Assembly: GCA_027031145.1 (NCBI GenBank)
Contig: JALVEG010000306.1
Span: forward strand, 1-10,685
Length of the DNA stretch: 10,685 nucleotides
Origin: Saprospiraceae bacterium
GTDB taxonomy: Bacteria > Bacteroidota > Bacteroidia > Chitinophagales > Saprospiraceae
Reading direction: 5' to 3'
Shown here: piece after piece, positions 1-7,151 of the stretch
Layout of the letters: each line of letters begins with the position of its first letter
How positions within the stretch are numbered: the stretch's first letter is position 1
Notes under the pieces: model-generated
The model's input: the letters and a program-made list of their open reading frames with translations, nothing else
Databases searched by the model: none
What the model was told of the DNA's origin: nothing
Program-made: the position numbers and the translations under genes

Positions 1-1
1 T

Positions 2-1333
2 GCAACAAACAGCTATTTTATACCGAATGTAAAAGCCACTTTGTATAGTTGTAAAACCAATCTACCGCCAAATACCGCTTTCAGGGGCTTCGGAGGACCT
101 CAAGGTATGTTTGTGATAGAGTCCGCCATTACTAAAGCAGCGGAAGAATTGAACATTCCGGCAAATAAAATCCAGGAAGCAAATTTGATTAAGGACGGAG
201 ATGAATTTCCTTATGGTCAAATAGCTGCAGAAACCCAGATAAGTAATACCTGGAATCAAGTTCAGAAAAAATTTAATCTAAAGAATAAGATTGAAAAAAT
301 TGAAAAATATAACGCTGACCATAAATACAAAAAGAAAGGATATGCTTTGATGCCTGTTACTTTTGGTATTTCTTTTACCAATACAATGATGAATCACGCC
401 AGGGCATTGGTACATGTTTATCAGGATGGAAGTGTAGGGGTAAGCACAGGAGCAGTGGAAATGGGACAAAGTGTAAATACAAAAATGATACAGGTTGCTG
501 CTATATCTTTTGGAATTAACAAAGAAAAAATTAAAATTGAAACCACCAATACTACAAGGGTTGCAAATACTTCCCCTACAGCTGCAAGTGCCACAGCGGA
601 TTTGAACGGAAAAGCATTGCTAAAAGCTTGTAACAGTATTAAAAACAGATTGGAAAAAGTTGCAAGTGAAGTTTTGAGCTTATCATCTGAAGACAAAATT
701 TCTTTCAGGGAAAACTATATTTATATAAATGATAAAAAATCGTCATTAAGTTGGGAAAAACTTATCTGGGAAACATTTGCAAGACGAATAAGTCTTTCGG
801 AAATAGGACATTACTCTACCCCTGTAATCAATTTTGATAAAAGCATAGAAAAAGGACATCCTTTTGCATATTATGTTTACGGTACTGCTTTTACCATTGT
901 GAATTTGGATTGCATAAGAGGAATATATGAAATTGAAAGCGTTGATATAGTTCACGATTTTGGAAAATCCATTAATCTTGGAATAGATCAGGGACAGGTC
1001 GAAGGTGCATTGGTTCAGGGTATAGGTTGGATGACAATGGAAGAGTTATCCTACAATTCAAAAGGACAATTATTATCAAACACCCTTTCTTCTTACAAGG
1101 TGCCGGATATATTTTCAGTACCGAAAAAAATAGATATTCTCCTGCTTGAAACTAAAGGAAATGAAATGGCAATTTTGAAATCAAAAGCTGTCGGGGAACC
1201 ACCATTGATGTATGGTATCGGCACATATTTTGCTTTGGAGAATGCCATTAAAGCATTTAATCCGGAGTATAAACAGAGATTTAATGCACCGATGACCCCG
1301 GAGAAAGTGTTGCCAGGGTTGTATGGCGAGTAA
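2..1333 (+). CDS. xdhB: Xanthine dehydrogenase, molybdenum-binding (large) subunit, C-terminal part
   Basis: This subunit carries the molybdopterin cofactor that hydroxylates hypoxanthine and xanthine to urate in purine breakdown. The open frame runs in from the left edge (first full codon at base 2), so the N-terminus is missing. About 443 residues remain, roughly the last 55-60% of a typical bacterial XdhB of 750-800. Visible family signatures, in order: CKTNLPPNTAFRGFGGPQG, whose Arg corresponds to bovine Arg880; FGISFT, matching bovine Phe1009/Thr1010; EMGQ; TSPTAAS.TADLNG; and KAVGEPPL, whose Glu (codon 1196-1198) matches catalytic Glu1261. The cofactor-loop segment reads GAVEMGQSVNTK, where many homologues have GGTEMGQG, so one Gly is Ser here. 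The C-terminus (NAPMTPEKVL) is near the family's normal end, so this side looks intact. The FAD and iron-sulfur subunit is presumably upstream, outside the window. The family call is secure; substrate preference within the family is inferred. Confidence 0.95.
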   Translation, partial: ATNSYFIPNVKATLYSCKTNLPPNTAFRGFGGPQGMFVIESAITKAAEELNIPANKIQEANLIKDGDEFPYGQIAAETQISNTWNQVQKKFNLKNKIEKIEKYNADHKYKKKGYALMPVTFGISFTNTMMNHARALVHVYQDGSVGVSTGAVEMGQSVNTKMIQVAAISFGINKEKIKIETTNTTRVANTSPTAASATADLNGKALLKACNSIKNRLEKVASEVLSLSSEDKISFRENYIYINDKKSSLSWEKLIWETFARRISLSEIGHYSTPVINFDKSIEKGHPFAYYVYGTAFTIVNLDCIRGIYEIESVDIVHDFGKSINLGIDQGQVEGALVQGIGWMTMEELSYNSKGQLLSNTLSSYKVPDIFSVPKKIDILLLETKGNEMAILKSKAVGEPPLMYGIGTYFALENAIKAFNPEYKQRFNAPMTPEKVLPGLYGE

Positions 1334-1341
1334 AACTGCTT

Positions 1342-1360
1342 ATTAACCCGGATTATTCAT
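1342..1360 (+). repeat. Left inverted terminal repeat of the 1342-1735 element
   Basis: Pairs with 1717-1735 in opposite orientation, 17 of 19 bases identical. The two mismatches fall at the tenth base (G versus C) and the last base. Confidence 0.7.
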
Positions 1361-1621
1361 GCTTTTAGCTTTATGTAGATTTTAGAGCCTCACACAAGAA
1401 ATTCCTCAGGTGTTAATCTTGTTCTTTTTTCCTGACTCTTCGTTAATCAAACAGTCATTATACTATTGCATAACTCCTGTTTGATTGCCTTGATTCAGAA
1501 ATAAATTCCTGCCATTAACACCTAATTTACTTCATGTGTGAGGCTCTTGGCATCGAAATACGTAGATATATCCTTATATTTCAAGTGTTTCGTAACGCAG
1601 CAGATGCATAAAGATAAAAGC
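1361..1621. repeat. Second-layer inverted repeat inside the element
   Basis: Bases 1361-1380 (GCTTTTAGCTTTATGTAGAT) match the reverse complement of 1602-1621 at 16 of 20 positions. The left arm directly follows the left terminal repeat. The right arm sits about 95 bp inside the right terminal repeat, so the two layers do not share a centre. Between the inner palindrome and the right arm is a small hairpin, CGAAATAC at 1554-1561 with GTGTTTCG at 1585-1592 (one G-T pair). Confidence 0.55.
1384..1547. repeat. 164-bp interrupted palindrome with three perfect arm pairs on one centre
   Basis: Three perfect arm pairs share the same centre near 1465.5: AGAGCCTCACACA at 1384-1396 with 1535-1547 (13 bp), AGGTGTTAAT at 1408-1417 with 1514-1523 (10 bp), and AATCAAACAG at 1445-1454 with 1477-1486 (10 bp). 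Spacers are the same length on both sides (11 and 27 nt). The central 22 nt are partly symmetric (TTATaCtATtGcATAA). Part of the 27-nt spacers can be aligned with a one-base shift, so this may be a decayed longer palindrome. It lies inside the terminal-repeat element. Confidence 0.8.
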
Positions 1622-1716
1622 AAACGATACACCAAATTTGGGGTATTAATTTTTAAACATATTTTCACATAATTTATTAATATTTAGTGATTTAATTCAT
1701 TATAAAAATTAAAGTG

Positions 1717-1735
1717 GTGAATAATGCGGGTTAAT
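1717..1735 (-). repeat. Right inverted terminal repeat of the 1342-1735 element
   Basis: Reverse complement of 1342-1360 at 17 of 19 positions. Its outer edge lies 4 bp from the amylase stop codon at 1740-1742. Confidence 0.7.
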
Positions 1736-1739
1736 TCTT

Positions 1740-4373
1740 TCAATTATTAATATTATTGTTATTTATTACCTTCAATAAGGCTCCATTATTATTGCTGATG
1801 GTGGAAATACTTTGATTCGAATTGTTTATAAACTCACAACCATCAACAATCAGTTCGGAGCTATTTCCGGTATTATAAATATGACAACCATTTGACAATG
1901 CCTCAACATTTGTTATCTTTATATTTTTTAGATATATTTTGCCTTGATTATACAAACCTGCACCTGATTTATCTTCTGTTTCATTTCCATTGGCATTACC
2001 ATTTTTAATAATAAATCCATCCAAAAGAACAGTTTCATTGGAATTATTGGAAATCACATGATAAATATTATCGGAATTATCACCAGGTACTGCTATATCA
2101 CCTGATAATACAGTTGGATATAAATCGATATCTCTGTCTGATTTTTGAGGATTGTCCGTATCTGGAAATGAACCGTAAATTCTGATTTTATTATTGAATT
2201 CAAATCCTTTGGTTCTGTCATTTAGTTCATTTGGAAGATATATTCCCTGTTTAACCCAAATCTCTGTGATCTGAGGATTGATTTTAGCCAGTTCTATTGC
2301 AGATTCGAGAGAAACCAGGGCAGTTCCCCAGCTTTGACCATTAGACAAACTATCTGCATTTTGGTCAACATAAAGAATAGTGTCCAAATGTGAACTTGCA
2401 ACCGGATTGTTGACCCAGACGCTATAAGACCTCGAAGGAATTATCACTCTGCCATGATTGTTGTCGATAATAACATTTGGTGAATACGATTTGCCCAAAA
2501 CATCAAAAATAGTATCCCCCTGATTTAAAGCACTAAAAGAACTCAATTCAAATTCAACATCTACAGTATCTCCGGCAAAATTTATAGCGATGATCACTTC
2601 ATTAGTATTATCATTTCCTCCACCTTTGATTTGATATATCAATGTTGTGCTGTCCTGATATTCCGGATGAGAGTGATAATAAATATAATACGGGGTTCCA
2701 AATCTGTTTAGATAATCGATTTGTGATGCCCCATAGATATAATTCTTTTGAACTTCCATAAGCATATCAAGATCAAACTGAAGATTTTGAACGGGAGCAT
2801 TTGGAATAGTATCCCCGAAATAATCCGGATAGTAAATACAAGGTAATCCTATTTTATTGTTTGTCAAAATATATGCGTAAGCCAGTAAAGCGTCATTCTG
2901 AATTGGTTCACCCGGATTTCTAAAGTCGTGATTATTAAGAAAAGTTACAACATCATAACCGCTACTGCCGGCAGCATCTACCATGCCTGACTGGAATACA
3001 TTTCTTCTGTCATAATGATAACCGTCACAGGCATTTTTCAATTCCTGTCTTAAAGCAAAATCAAAAAGTCTTGGATGAATATTATCTTTTGCATCCTGTG
3101 TCATACCGGCTTTTACATTATCTACCCAATTTTTTAAAGTATTTGGATTAGCATCAAAATATTCACCTACAACCATTCCGGGATCTATACCATGATGATG
3201 CAGACTGTCCAAAAGTTTTGATACAAAATCATAAGGAAAATGTTTAACGGCATCCATTCTAAAGCCTCTGTAACCGACATCGTTCCATAACCATTTGCTC
3301 CAATCAATCAATGTATCCCTGACATATTTTCTATCCTGATCATAATCATAAAACCACCATGGCCAGTCCCAAAATCCATCCAATTTTGTATAGCTTTTAT
3401 TGATACTGTTTGGTTTGAAAAATTCAAAATCCATATCTCCTCTGCCACTGGGAAGCCCGGAAAAATCTGTCCAGGTTTGATATCTCATGTCATTTACGAT
3501 ATCCTGACTTTCGGCACTACTCCAAATGCCATAAATTCTATGATCGGAATAATCTCCGTTAAGATTATTGAGATAGATAAATATCGTATCACCTGCAGGA
3601 TCAAAATCAGATGCCTTTAAGTTTAGGTGGAATTCATCTGTTTTGCATGTTCCGGTATCTATATTTGCCCGCCAGTTTCTACCTAATGTGATCGTATTGT
3701 TGCTCTGACCACAATCGCCACCACCATTAGGTTCAACTTCAGTAGTATCTAAGAGATTTTGCCACCCTATTTTATTGGTCTGCATATATACCTTATAATC
3801 TCTATTAAAATATTTGCTATCCTGTGTTTTGCTGCTTATTTTGAAATAATAATCGCCTGCACCATGACCTGTCGATCCTCCAATTGGCAATATACATCGA
3901 AATCTGTCAGAAGGATATGCATTCCTAGTATTGTCCATATATATTTCTATATAATCTTCAACTGCACTGTTATTTTCTATTTTTCCTCCGTCCCTGTGAT
4001 TATAGACCACATCTGCAACAGCGTTAATTCCTGCATTTGAAAGAGTTGTGATCAGATTATCAAGTTGGTTCCTGGTTCCAAAATGAGTAGCTCCCAATCC
4101 GTATTCTCCAAGGTCAAACAGATCTTTTGGATCATATCCGTTGCTGCAACTCCCGGAACTGGTTCGTGAAGATGGTGGCAACCATAAATATGTTATGCCT
4201 CCTGTTGCAAGAACATTTGCCTTATTCTGAAGAGTATCCGCCCAGGTGTATCCGTCACAAGTTTTTGGGAAATCCCAATACCAGCCCTGCATCATTACAT
4301 CCTGTGCAAATGCAATATAGAAATTTGTAAACATTAAAATAAATAATATTATTAATTTATCAATTTTTAGCAT
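1740..4373 (-). CDS. Secreted GH13 alpha-amylase with beta-helix-like C-terminal extension
   Basis: Endo-acting cleavage of alpha-1,4-glucans is inferred from the family. The ATG at 4373 opens a 24-residue Sec signal (hydrophobic core LIILFILMFTNFYIAF, cleavage after AFAQ), and a good promoter lies 34 bp upstream. The (beta/alpha)8 motifs are complete: region I DVVYNH (121-126), region II GFRMDAVKH (370-378, nucleophile Asp374), region III GEYFD (403-407, acid/base Glu404) and region IV FLNNHD (478-483, Asp483). Regions I and II are about 240 residues apart, implying an enlarged domain B. A beta-rich C domain ends near 655. Residues from about 664 (LYVDQNADSLSNGQSW) to 877 resemble right-handed beta-helix surface proteins (LLDGFIIKNGNANG, GAGLYNQGKIYLKNI, CEFINN). 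That part stops in an Asn-rich stretch (INNNNINN) with no T9SS sorting domain, and the stop lies beside the 1342-1735 element, so the 3' end may be truncated. The enzyme domain appears intact. Confidence 0.93.
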   Translation of the reverse strand: MLKIDKLIILFILMFTNFYIAFAQDVMMQGWYWDFPKTCDGYTWADTLQNKANVLATGGITYLWLPPSSRTSSGSCSNGYDPKDLFDLGEYGLGATHFGTRNQLDNLITTLSNAGINAVADVVYNHRDGGKIENNSAVEDYIEIYMDNTRNAYPSDRFRCILPIGGSTGHGAGDYYFKISSKTQDSKYFNRDYKVYMQTNKIGWQNLLDTTEVEPNGGGDCGQSNNTITLGRNWRANIDTGTCKTDEFHLNLKASDFDPAGDTIFIYLNNLNGDYSDHRIYGIWSSAESQDIVNDMRYQTWTDFSGLPSGRGDMDFEFFKPNSINKSYTKLDGFWDWPWWFYDYDQDRKYVRDTLIDWSKWLWNDVGYRGFRMDAVKHFPYDFVSKLLDSLHHHGIDPGMVVGEYFDANPNTLKNWVDNVKAGMTQDAKDNIHPRLFDFALRQELKNACDGYHYDRRNVFQSGMVDAAGSSGYDVVTFLNNHDFRNPGEPIQNDALLAYAYILTNNKIGLPCIYYPDYFGDTIPNAPVQNLQFDLDMLMEVQKNYIYGASQIDYLNRFGTPYYIYYHSHPEYQDSTTLIYQIKGGGNDNTNEVIIAINFAGDTVDVEFELSSFSALNQGDTIFDVLGKSYSPNVIIDNNHGRVIIPSRSYSVWVNNPVASSHLDTILYVDQNADSLSNGQSWGTALVSLESAIELAKINPQITEIWVKQGIYLPNELNDRTKGFEFNNKIRIYGSFPDTDNPQKSDRDIDLYPTVLSGDIAVPGDNSDNIYHVISNNSNETVLLDGFIIKNGNANGNETEDKSGAGLYNQGKIYLKNIKITNVEALSNGCHIYNTGNSSELIVDGCEFINNSNQSISTISNNNGALLKVINNNNINN

Positions 4374-4406
4374 ATTGTTTTAAATATCAATTAAATAAAT
4401 AAAAAG

Positions 4407-4434
4407 CAAATATAATTATTTTGGTATTTATCAA
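4407..4434 (-). promoter_or_regulatory. Bacteroidota-type promoter of the alpha-amylase gene
   Basis: On the minus strand, a TTG at 4434-4432 is followed after 17 nt by TATATTTG at 4414-4407. This is an exact match to the TTG-N17..23-TAnnTTTG consensus of this phylum's primary sigma factor. Transcription would begin near 4400 and give a leader of roughly 25-30 nt before the ATG at 4373. No Shine-Dalgarno sequence is seen; the bases before the start are A/T-rich, as is usual in this phylum. Confidence 0.6.
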
Positions 4435-4484
4435 TGTCATATTAAAAAATTTATTTAAAATCCATGTAAATTAAATTTTGATTT

Positions 4485-4493
4485 TATCTTTAC
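4485..4493 (+). promoter_or_regulatory. Possible -7 element of the cyclomaltodextrinase gene
   Basis: TATCTTTAC matches the TAnnTTTG -7 box except at its last base. It lies 8 bp before the ATG at 4502, so a transcript starting from it would have almost no leader. No TTG sits at a proper -33 distance. It is a weak call, but if it is used it rules out the TTG at 4478 as the start codon. Confidence 0.25.
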
Positions 4494-4501
4494 TTCCAAA
4501 A

Positions 4502-6430
4502 ATGCTTATGAGATTTTTATTTGTCTTTATATTTTTCTCTTCATTTATGTATTCCCAAACCGATAGTATCTATAATGATGACCCCGCACAATATATGCCT
4601 CTCGGTATGACTCATGCGAAATATCACTTTTACGCAGATACGGGTTTGGCAAAAATAGATAAAAATAGAATAAATCCTCCTTTTTGGTGGACGGAAATGA
4701 AAAATCCGGAACTCCAAATATTAATCTATGATCAAAAAATAAAAGATTGTACAGTCTCATTGGAAAATGCTAAAGGTATCAATTTATTGAATGTGGTCAG
4801 GGTTTCGAATCCTAATTATTTGTTTGTAAATGTTGAAATCACAAATGAAGCAAAACCCGGAATTTTTGATATAGTATTGGCTAAAGATGGTCATAAGATA
4901 AATTACAAATACGAACTTAAACAAAGAAGTAATGATGATAAAAGAGGTCTGTCCAATGCAGATTTTATCTATCAGATAATGCCGGACAGATTTGCCAATG
5001 GAGATTATTCCAATGATAGTTTTGATGATATGATGCAACAGGGTATTAACAGGAGTAAAATGTATTTTAGGCATGGTGGTGATATTCAAGGTATGATAGA
5101 TCATCTGGATTATATTTCGGCTCTGGGGGCTACTGCGATTTGGTCTACTCCATTGCTCGAAAACGATCAGCCTTATGCTTCTTATCACGGTTATGCTATT
5201 ACGGACTTTTATAATATTGATAAAAGATTCGGCACAAATGAATTGTACAAAATATTTGTTTCAACAGCTCATCAACACGGATTGAAAATAATTATGGATA
5301 TAGTTTTGAATCATTGTGGTAATGAAAATTGGCTTATGAGGGATATTCCTTCTGCCAATTGGATACATCAGTGGCCTGAATTTACAAGATCCAATTTTCG
5401 TTCATCTGTAATTCCAGATCCTTATGTTTCGGATTTTGATAAGAAGAAACTGGAAGAAGGGTGGTTTGATTATTCGATGCCGGACCTTAATCAATCTGAT
5501 AGTTTATTGGCTACATATCTTATTCAAAACAATATCTGGTGGGTGGAATATGCTGATCTGGATGCATACAGGATAGACACTTGGTTTTTTCCAGATCAGA
5601 AGTTTTTATCAAAATGGGTAGATGCTATGTTGTATGAATTTCCAAAATTAACTTTGTATGGAGAAACATGGGTTCAAAACGAAAGTGTACAGGCTTATTT
5701 TACAAGAAACAACAGATCCGGTAATATCAGGAGTTTTAATTTGCCATCTGTAACGGACTTCCAATTGAATTTTGCAATCGAAGAAACATTGACCGAACCA
5801 CAAACATTTACAGCAGGTGTTTCCAGATTGTATTACACTTTGGCTCAGGATTTTTTATATGACAATGCTTACAACAATGTTATTTTTCTAGATAATCATG
5901 ATAAAACCAGAATTTTTACTACAGTAGCCAAAGATAAAAATAAATTGAAAAGTGCCATAGGATTATTAATGACGCTAAGAGGTATTCCTTCTTTGTATTA
6001 CGGCACAGAATTGATGTTTGAAGGTGATGCAAATCCGGATGGCAAGGTAAGACAGGATTTTCCCGGAGGCTGGAAAGAAGATAAAATCAATAAATTTCAG
6101 GCTAAAGGCAGGACTAAAGCAGAAAATGAAATATTTGAATATGTTAAAGGTTTAGCAAATTACAGAAAGGCAAATCCGGTATTGCAGACCGGAAAATTTA
6201 AGCATTTTATTCCCGAAAACGGTATTTATGTGTATTTCAGATATAATGATGACAAAACGGTTATGGTTATTTTAAATACTACTGATAAAATACAAAAACT
6301 ATCTTTGGACAGATATAAGGAAATGATAAAATCGCATACAAAGGCAAAACAGCTTCCTTCAGGGAAGCAGGTTTATCTAAATAATATTAATGTGGATAAA
6401 AACAGCATTATGATTTTGGAATCAATATGA
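4502..6430 (+). CDS. Periplasmic GH13 cyclomaltodextrinase/neopullulanase-type enzyme
   Basis: Predicted to hydrolyse cyclodextrins, maltodextrins or pullulan fragments after import, a role like that of SusA. The ATG at 4502 (or 4508) starts directly with a signal peptide (RFLFVFIFFSSFMYSQ, cleavage near 18-19). The frame is open back to a TTG at 4478, but that would add a tail before the signal. Numbering from 4502: an N-terminal beta-sandwich of the cyclomaltodextrinase type (INPPFWWTEMKNPELQILIY, 57-76) occupies about 30-140. The catalytic barrel then has region I DIVLNH (266-271), region V MPDLN (326-330), region II DAYRIDT (Asp359), region III YGETW (Glu388) and region IV FLDNHD (Asp467). 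The C-terminal beta domain runs from about 560 to 642. MPDLN is the form reported for the group intermediate between oligo-1,6-glucosidases and neopullulanases. It is divergent from the alpha-amylase gene and convergent with the next gene at 4 bp. Exact substrate is not decidable here. Confidence 0.93.
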   Translation: MLMRFLFVFIFFSSFMYSQTDSIYNDDPAQYMPLGMTHAKYHFYADTGLAKIDKNRINPPFWWTEMKNPELQILIYDQKIKDCTVSLENAKGINLLNVVRVSNPNYLFVNVEITNEAKPGIFDIVLAKDGHKINYKYELKQRSNDDKRGLSNADFIYQIMPDRFANGDYSNDSFDDMMQQGINRSKMYFRHGGDIQGMIDHLDYISALGATAIWSTPLLENDQPYASYHGYAITDFYNIDKRFGTNELYKIFVSTAHQHGLKIIMDIVLNHCGNENWLMRDIPSANWIHQWPEFTRSNFRSSVIPDPYVSDFDKKKLEEGWFDYSMPDLNQSDSLLATYLIQNNIWWVEYADLDAYRIDTWFFPDQKFLSKWVDAMLYEFPKLTLYGETWVQNESVQAYFTRNNRSGNIRSFNLPSVTDFQLNFAIEETLTEPQTFTAGVSRLYYTLAQDFLYDNAYNNVIFLDNHDKTRIFTTVAKDKNKLKSAIGLLMTLRGIPSLYYGTELMFEGDANPDGKVRQDFPGGWKEDKINKFQAKGRTKAENEIFEYVKGLANYRKANPVLQTGKFKHFIPENGIYVYFRYNDDKTVMVILNTTDKIQKLSLDRYKEMIKSHTKAKQLPSGKQVYLNNINVDKNSIMILESI

Positions 6431-6434
6431 TCAA

Positions 6435-7052
6435 TTAGCATCCAACATCCAGATAAGGTATTTTTTGATATTTATATTTTAGGGTTAATGTCCAACCATA
6501 AGAATTGAGCAGTTTTTTTAATAAATCTATATGCTTGTCAAATTCTTCTTTTGATTTACTTAAAAGTTGACTATCCATAGCTTTTCTTTGGATAAATAAC
6601 TTTGCCTGTTTATTCATTTTGTTGTAGTCTTCAACAGTAAAAGTATTGAAAGTGCCTTCAGTTATATCATAATAATCCAAATCATGATCTATAGAAATAA
6701 TTCCCGGTTTTGTAATATTGGAAATAACTATTGTTTTTTTTGAATTATCAATATCAATTTTCATATTATTCAAATCCAAACCGGCAAGTACTTTGGCTTT
6801 TACTCTAATCAGTGCTTTTTTCTGAAAGGGGCTTATATCAAAACCAAAGTATTCTTTATAGCTGTATATATCAGTAAAGTACCCTTCGACTGTTCCGAGT
6901 TTCAATACATTTTTTACCTGCTCCAGAATAGTTTCCTGACTTATTTCGGTTTTTTTCTCAGCAAACCGGTATTTGAAACCGCTATACCATGCTCCAGCTA
7001 ATATTAACAATAACAAAAGAAAAGAAATAAAATATTTGGTTATTCTACGCAT
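6435..7052 (-). CDS. Membrane-anchored DUF4230-like protein
   Basis: A 205-residue protein of unknown function. Residues 5-23 form one N-terminal membrane helix (TKYFISFLLLLLILAG), followed by a short basic stretch and a soluble part outside the membrane. That part has the make-up of the DUF4230 family: a predicted helix ending VLKLGTVEGYFTDIY, then alternating strands (ALIRVKAKVLAGLDLNNM, KTIVISNI.KPGI), then a long charged helix (EDYNKMNKQAKLFIQRKAM ... LLKKLL) and a final strand pair. The frame is open further upstream to an ATG at 7148, but that extension would run through the 7090-7146 hairpin. The ATG at 7052 begins the hydrophobic anchor and follows a -7 box, so it is preferred. The stop codon faces the cyclomaltodextrinase stop across 4 bp. 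No link to starch use can be read from the sequence. Confidence 0.8.
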   Translation of the reverse strand: MRRITKYFISFLLLLLILAGAWYSGFKYRFAEKKTEISQETILEQVKNVLKLGTVEGYFTDIYSYKEYFGFDISPFQKKALIRVKAKVLAGLDLNNMKIDIDNSKKTIVISNITKPGIISIDHDLDYYDITEGTFNTFTVEDYNKMNKQAKLFIQRKAMDSQLLSKSKEEFDKHIDLLKKLLNSYGWTLTLKYKYQKIPYLDVGC

Positions 7053-7074
7053 AATATGATAACCGTAATTAAGC

Positions 7075-7107
7075 CAAAAATATTGCAAAGACAAGTGCAG
7101 CGCGCAA
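7075..7107 (-). promoter_or_regulatory. Bacteroidota-type promoter of the DUF4230-like gene
   Basis: On the minus strand, TATTTTTG at 7082-7075 fits TAnnTTTG exactly and a TTG at 7107-7105 lies 22 nt upstream, within the accepted spacing. The TTG is inside one arm of the 7090-7146 hairpin. A start near 7068 would give a leader of about 15 nt before the ATG at 7052, supporting that start codon. Confidence 0.45.
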
Positions 7108-7146
7108 AGAAAATATATCCGTGTATTCTTTGCGCAATGCACTGTC
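7090..7146. terminator. Long hairpin between two minus-strand genes, probable terminator
   Basis: GCGCAAAGAA at 7102-7111 pairs perfectly with TTCTTTGCGC at 7126-7135 around a 14-nt loop. Beyond a 2x2 mismatch the stem resumes with AGTGCA at 7094-7099 and TGCACT at 7138-7143. After one bulged A it adds GAC at 7090-7092 with GTC at 7144-7146. The stem begins 6 bp after the stop codon of the 7152-7688 gene, so it probably terminates or protects that transcript. The minus strand then reads TTTGCAATATTTTTGG, which is T-rich but lacks a clean T run, so a non-canonical terminator or a palindromic repeat is possible. Confidence 0.5.
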
Positions 7147-7151
7147 ATATA

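Larger units (their letters stand above)
1342..1735. mobile_element. MITE-like or decayed insertion element with inverted terminal repeats
   Basis: The left end at 1342-1360 (ATTAACCCGGATTATTCA, then T) and the right end at 1717-1735, read on the minus strand (ATTAACCCGCATTATTCA, then C), match at 17 of 19 positions. Weaker similarity continues inward through CTTT/ACTTT-type sequence. About 394 bp lie between the outer edges and hold no substantial open frame, so the unit would be non-autonomous. Its interior holds a large interrupted palindrome and further inverted repeats. It starts 8 bp after the stop codon of the left gene and ends 4 bp beyond the stop codon of the right gene, filling the convergent intergenic space. 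The flanks (gctt left, tctt right) give at best an imperfect target duplication. The transposase family is not recognised. Alternatives are a structured intergenic repeat family or a bidirectional transcription barrier. Confidence 0.6.

Noticed and set aside
1384..1547. Integron attC site
   Set aside because: The arms lack the conserved GTTRRRY/RYYYAAC ends in the right places, and no integrase or cassette array is nearby.
3759..4040. Plus-strand open frame opposite the alpha-amylase
   Set aside because: It is a shadow of a confidently identified enzyme gene on the other strand and has no recognisable domain.
4478..4501. TTG at 4478 as start of the cyclomaltodextrinase-type gene
   Set aside because: It would put eight residues before the signal peptide and overlap the likely promoter; the ATG at 4502 or 4508 fits a signal peptide directly.
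6352..6368. GCTTCC/GGAAGC hairpin as a terminator of the cyclomaltodextrinase-type gene
   Set aside because: It lies inside the coding region about 60 bp before the stop codon and has no T run after it.
7053..7148. Upstream ATG at 7148 for the DUF4230-like gene
   Set aside because: The extension translates the hairpin and promoter region; the ATG at 7052 starts exactly at the membrane anchor.
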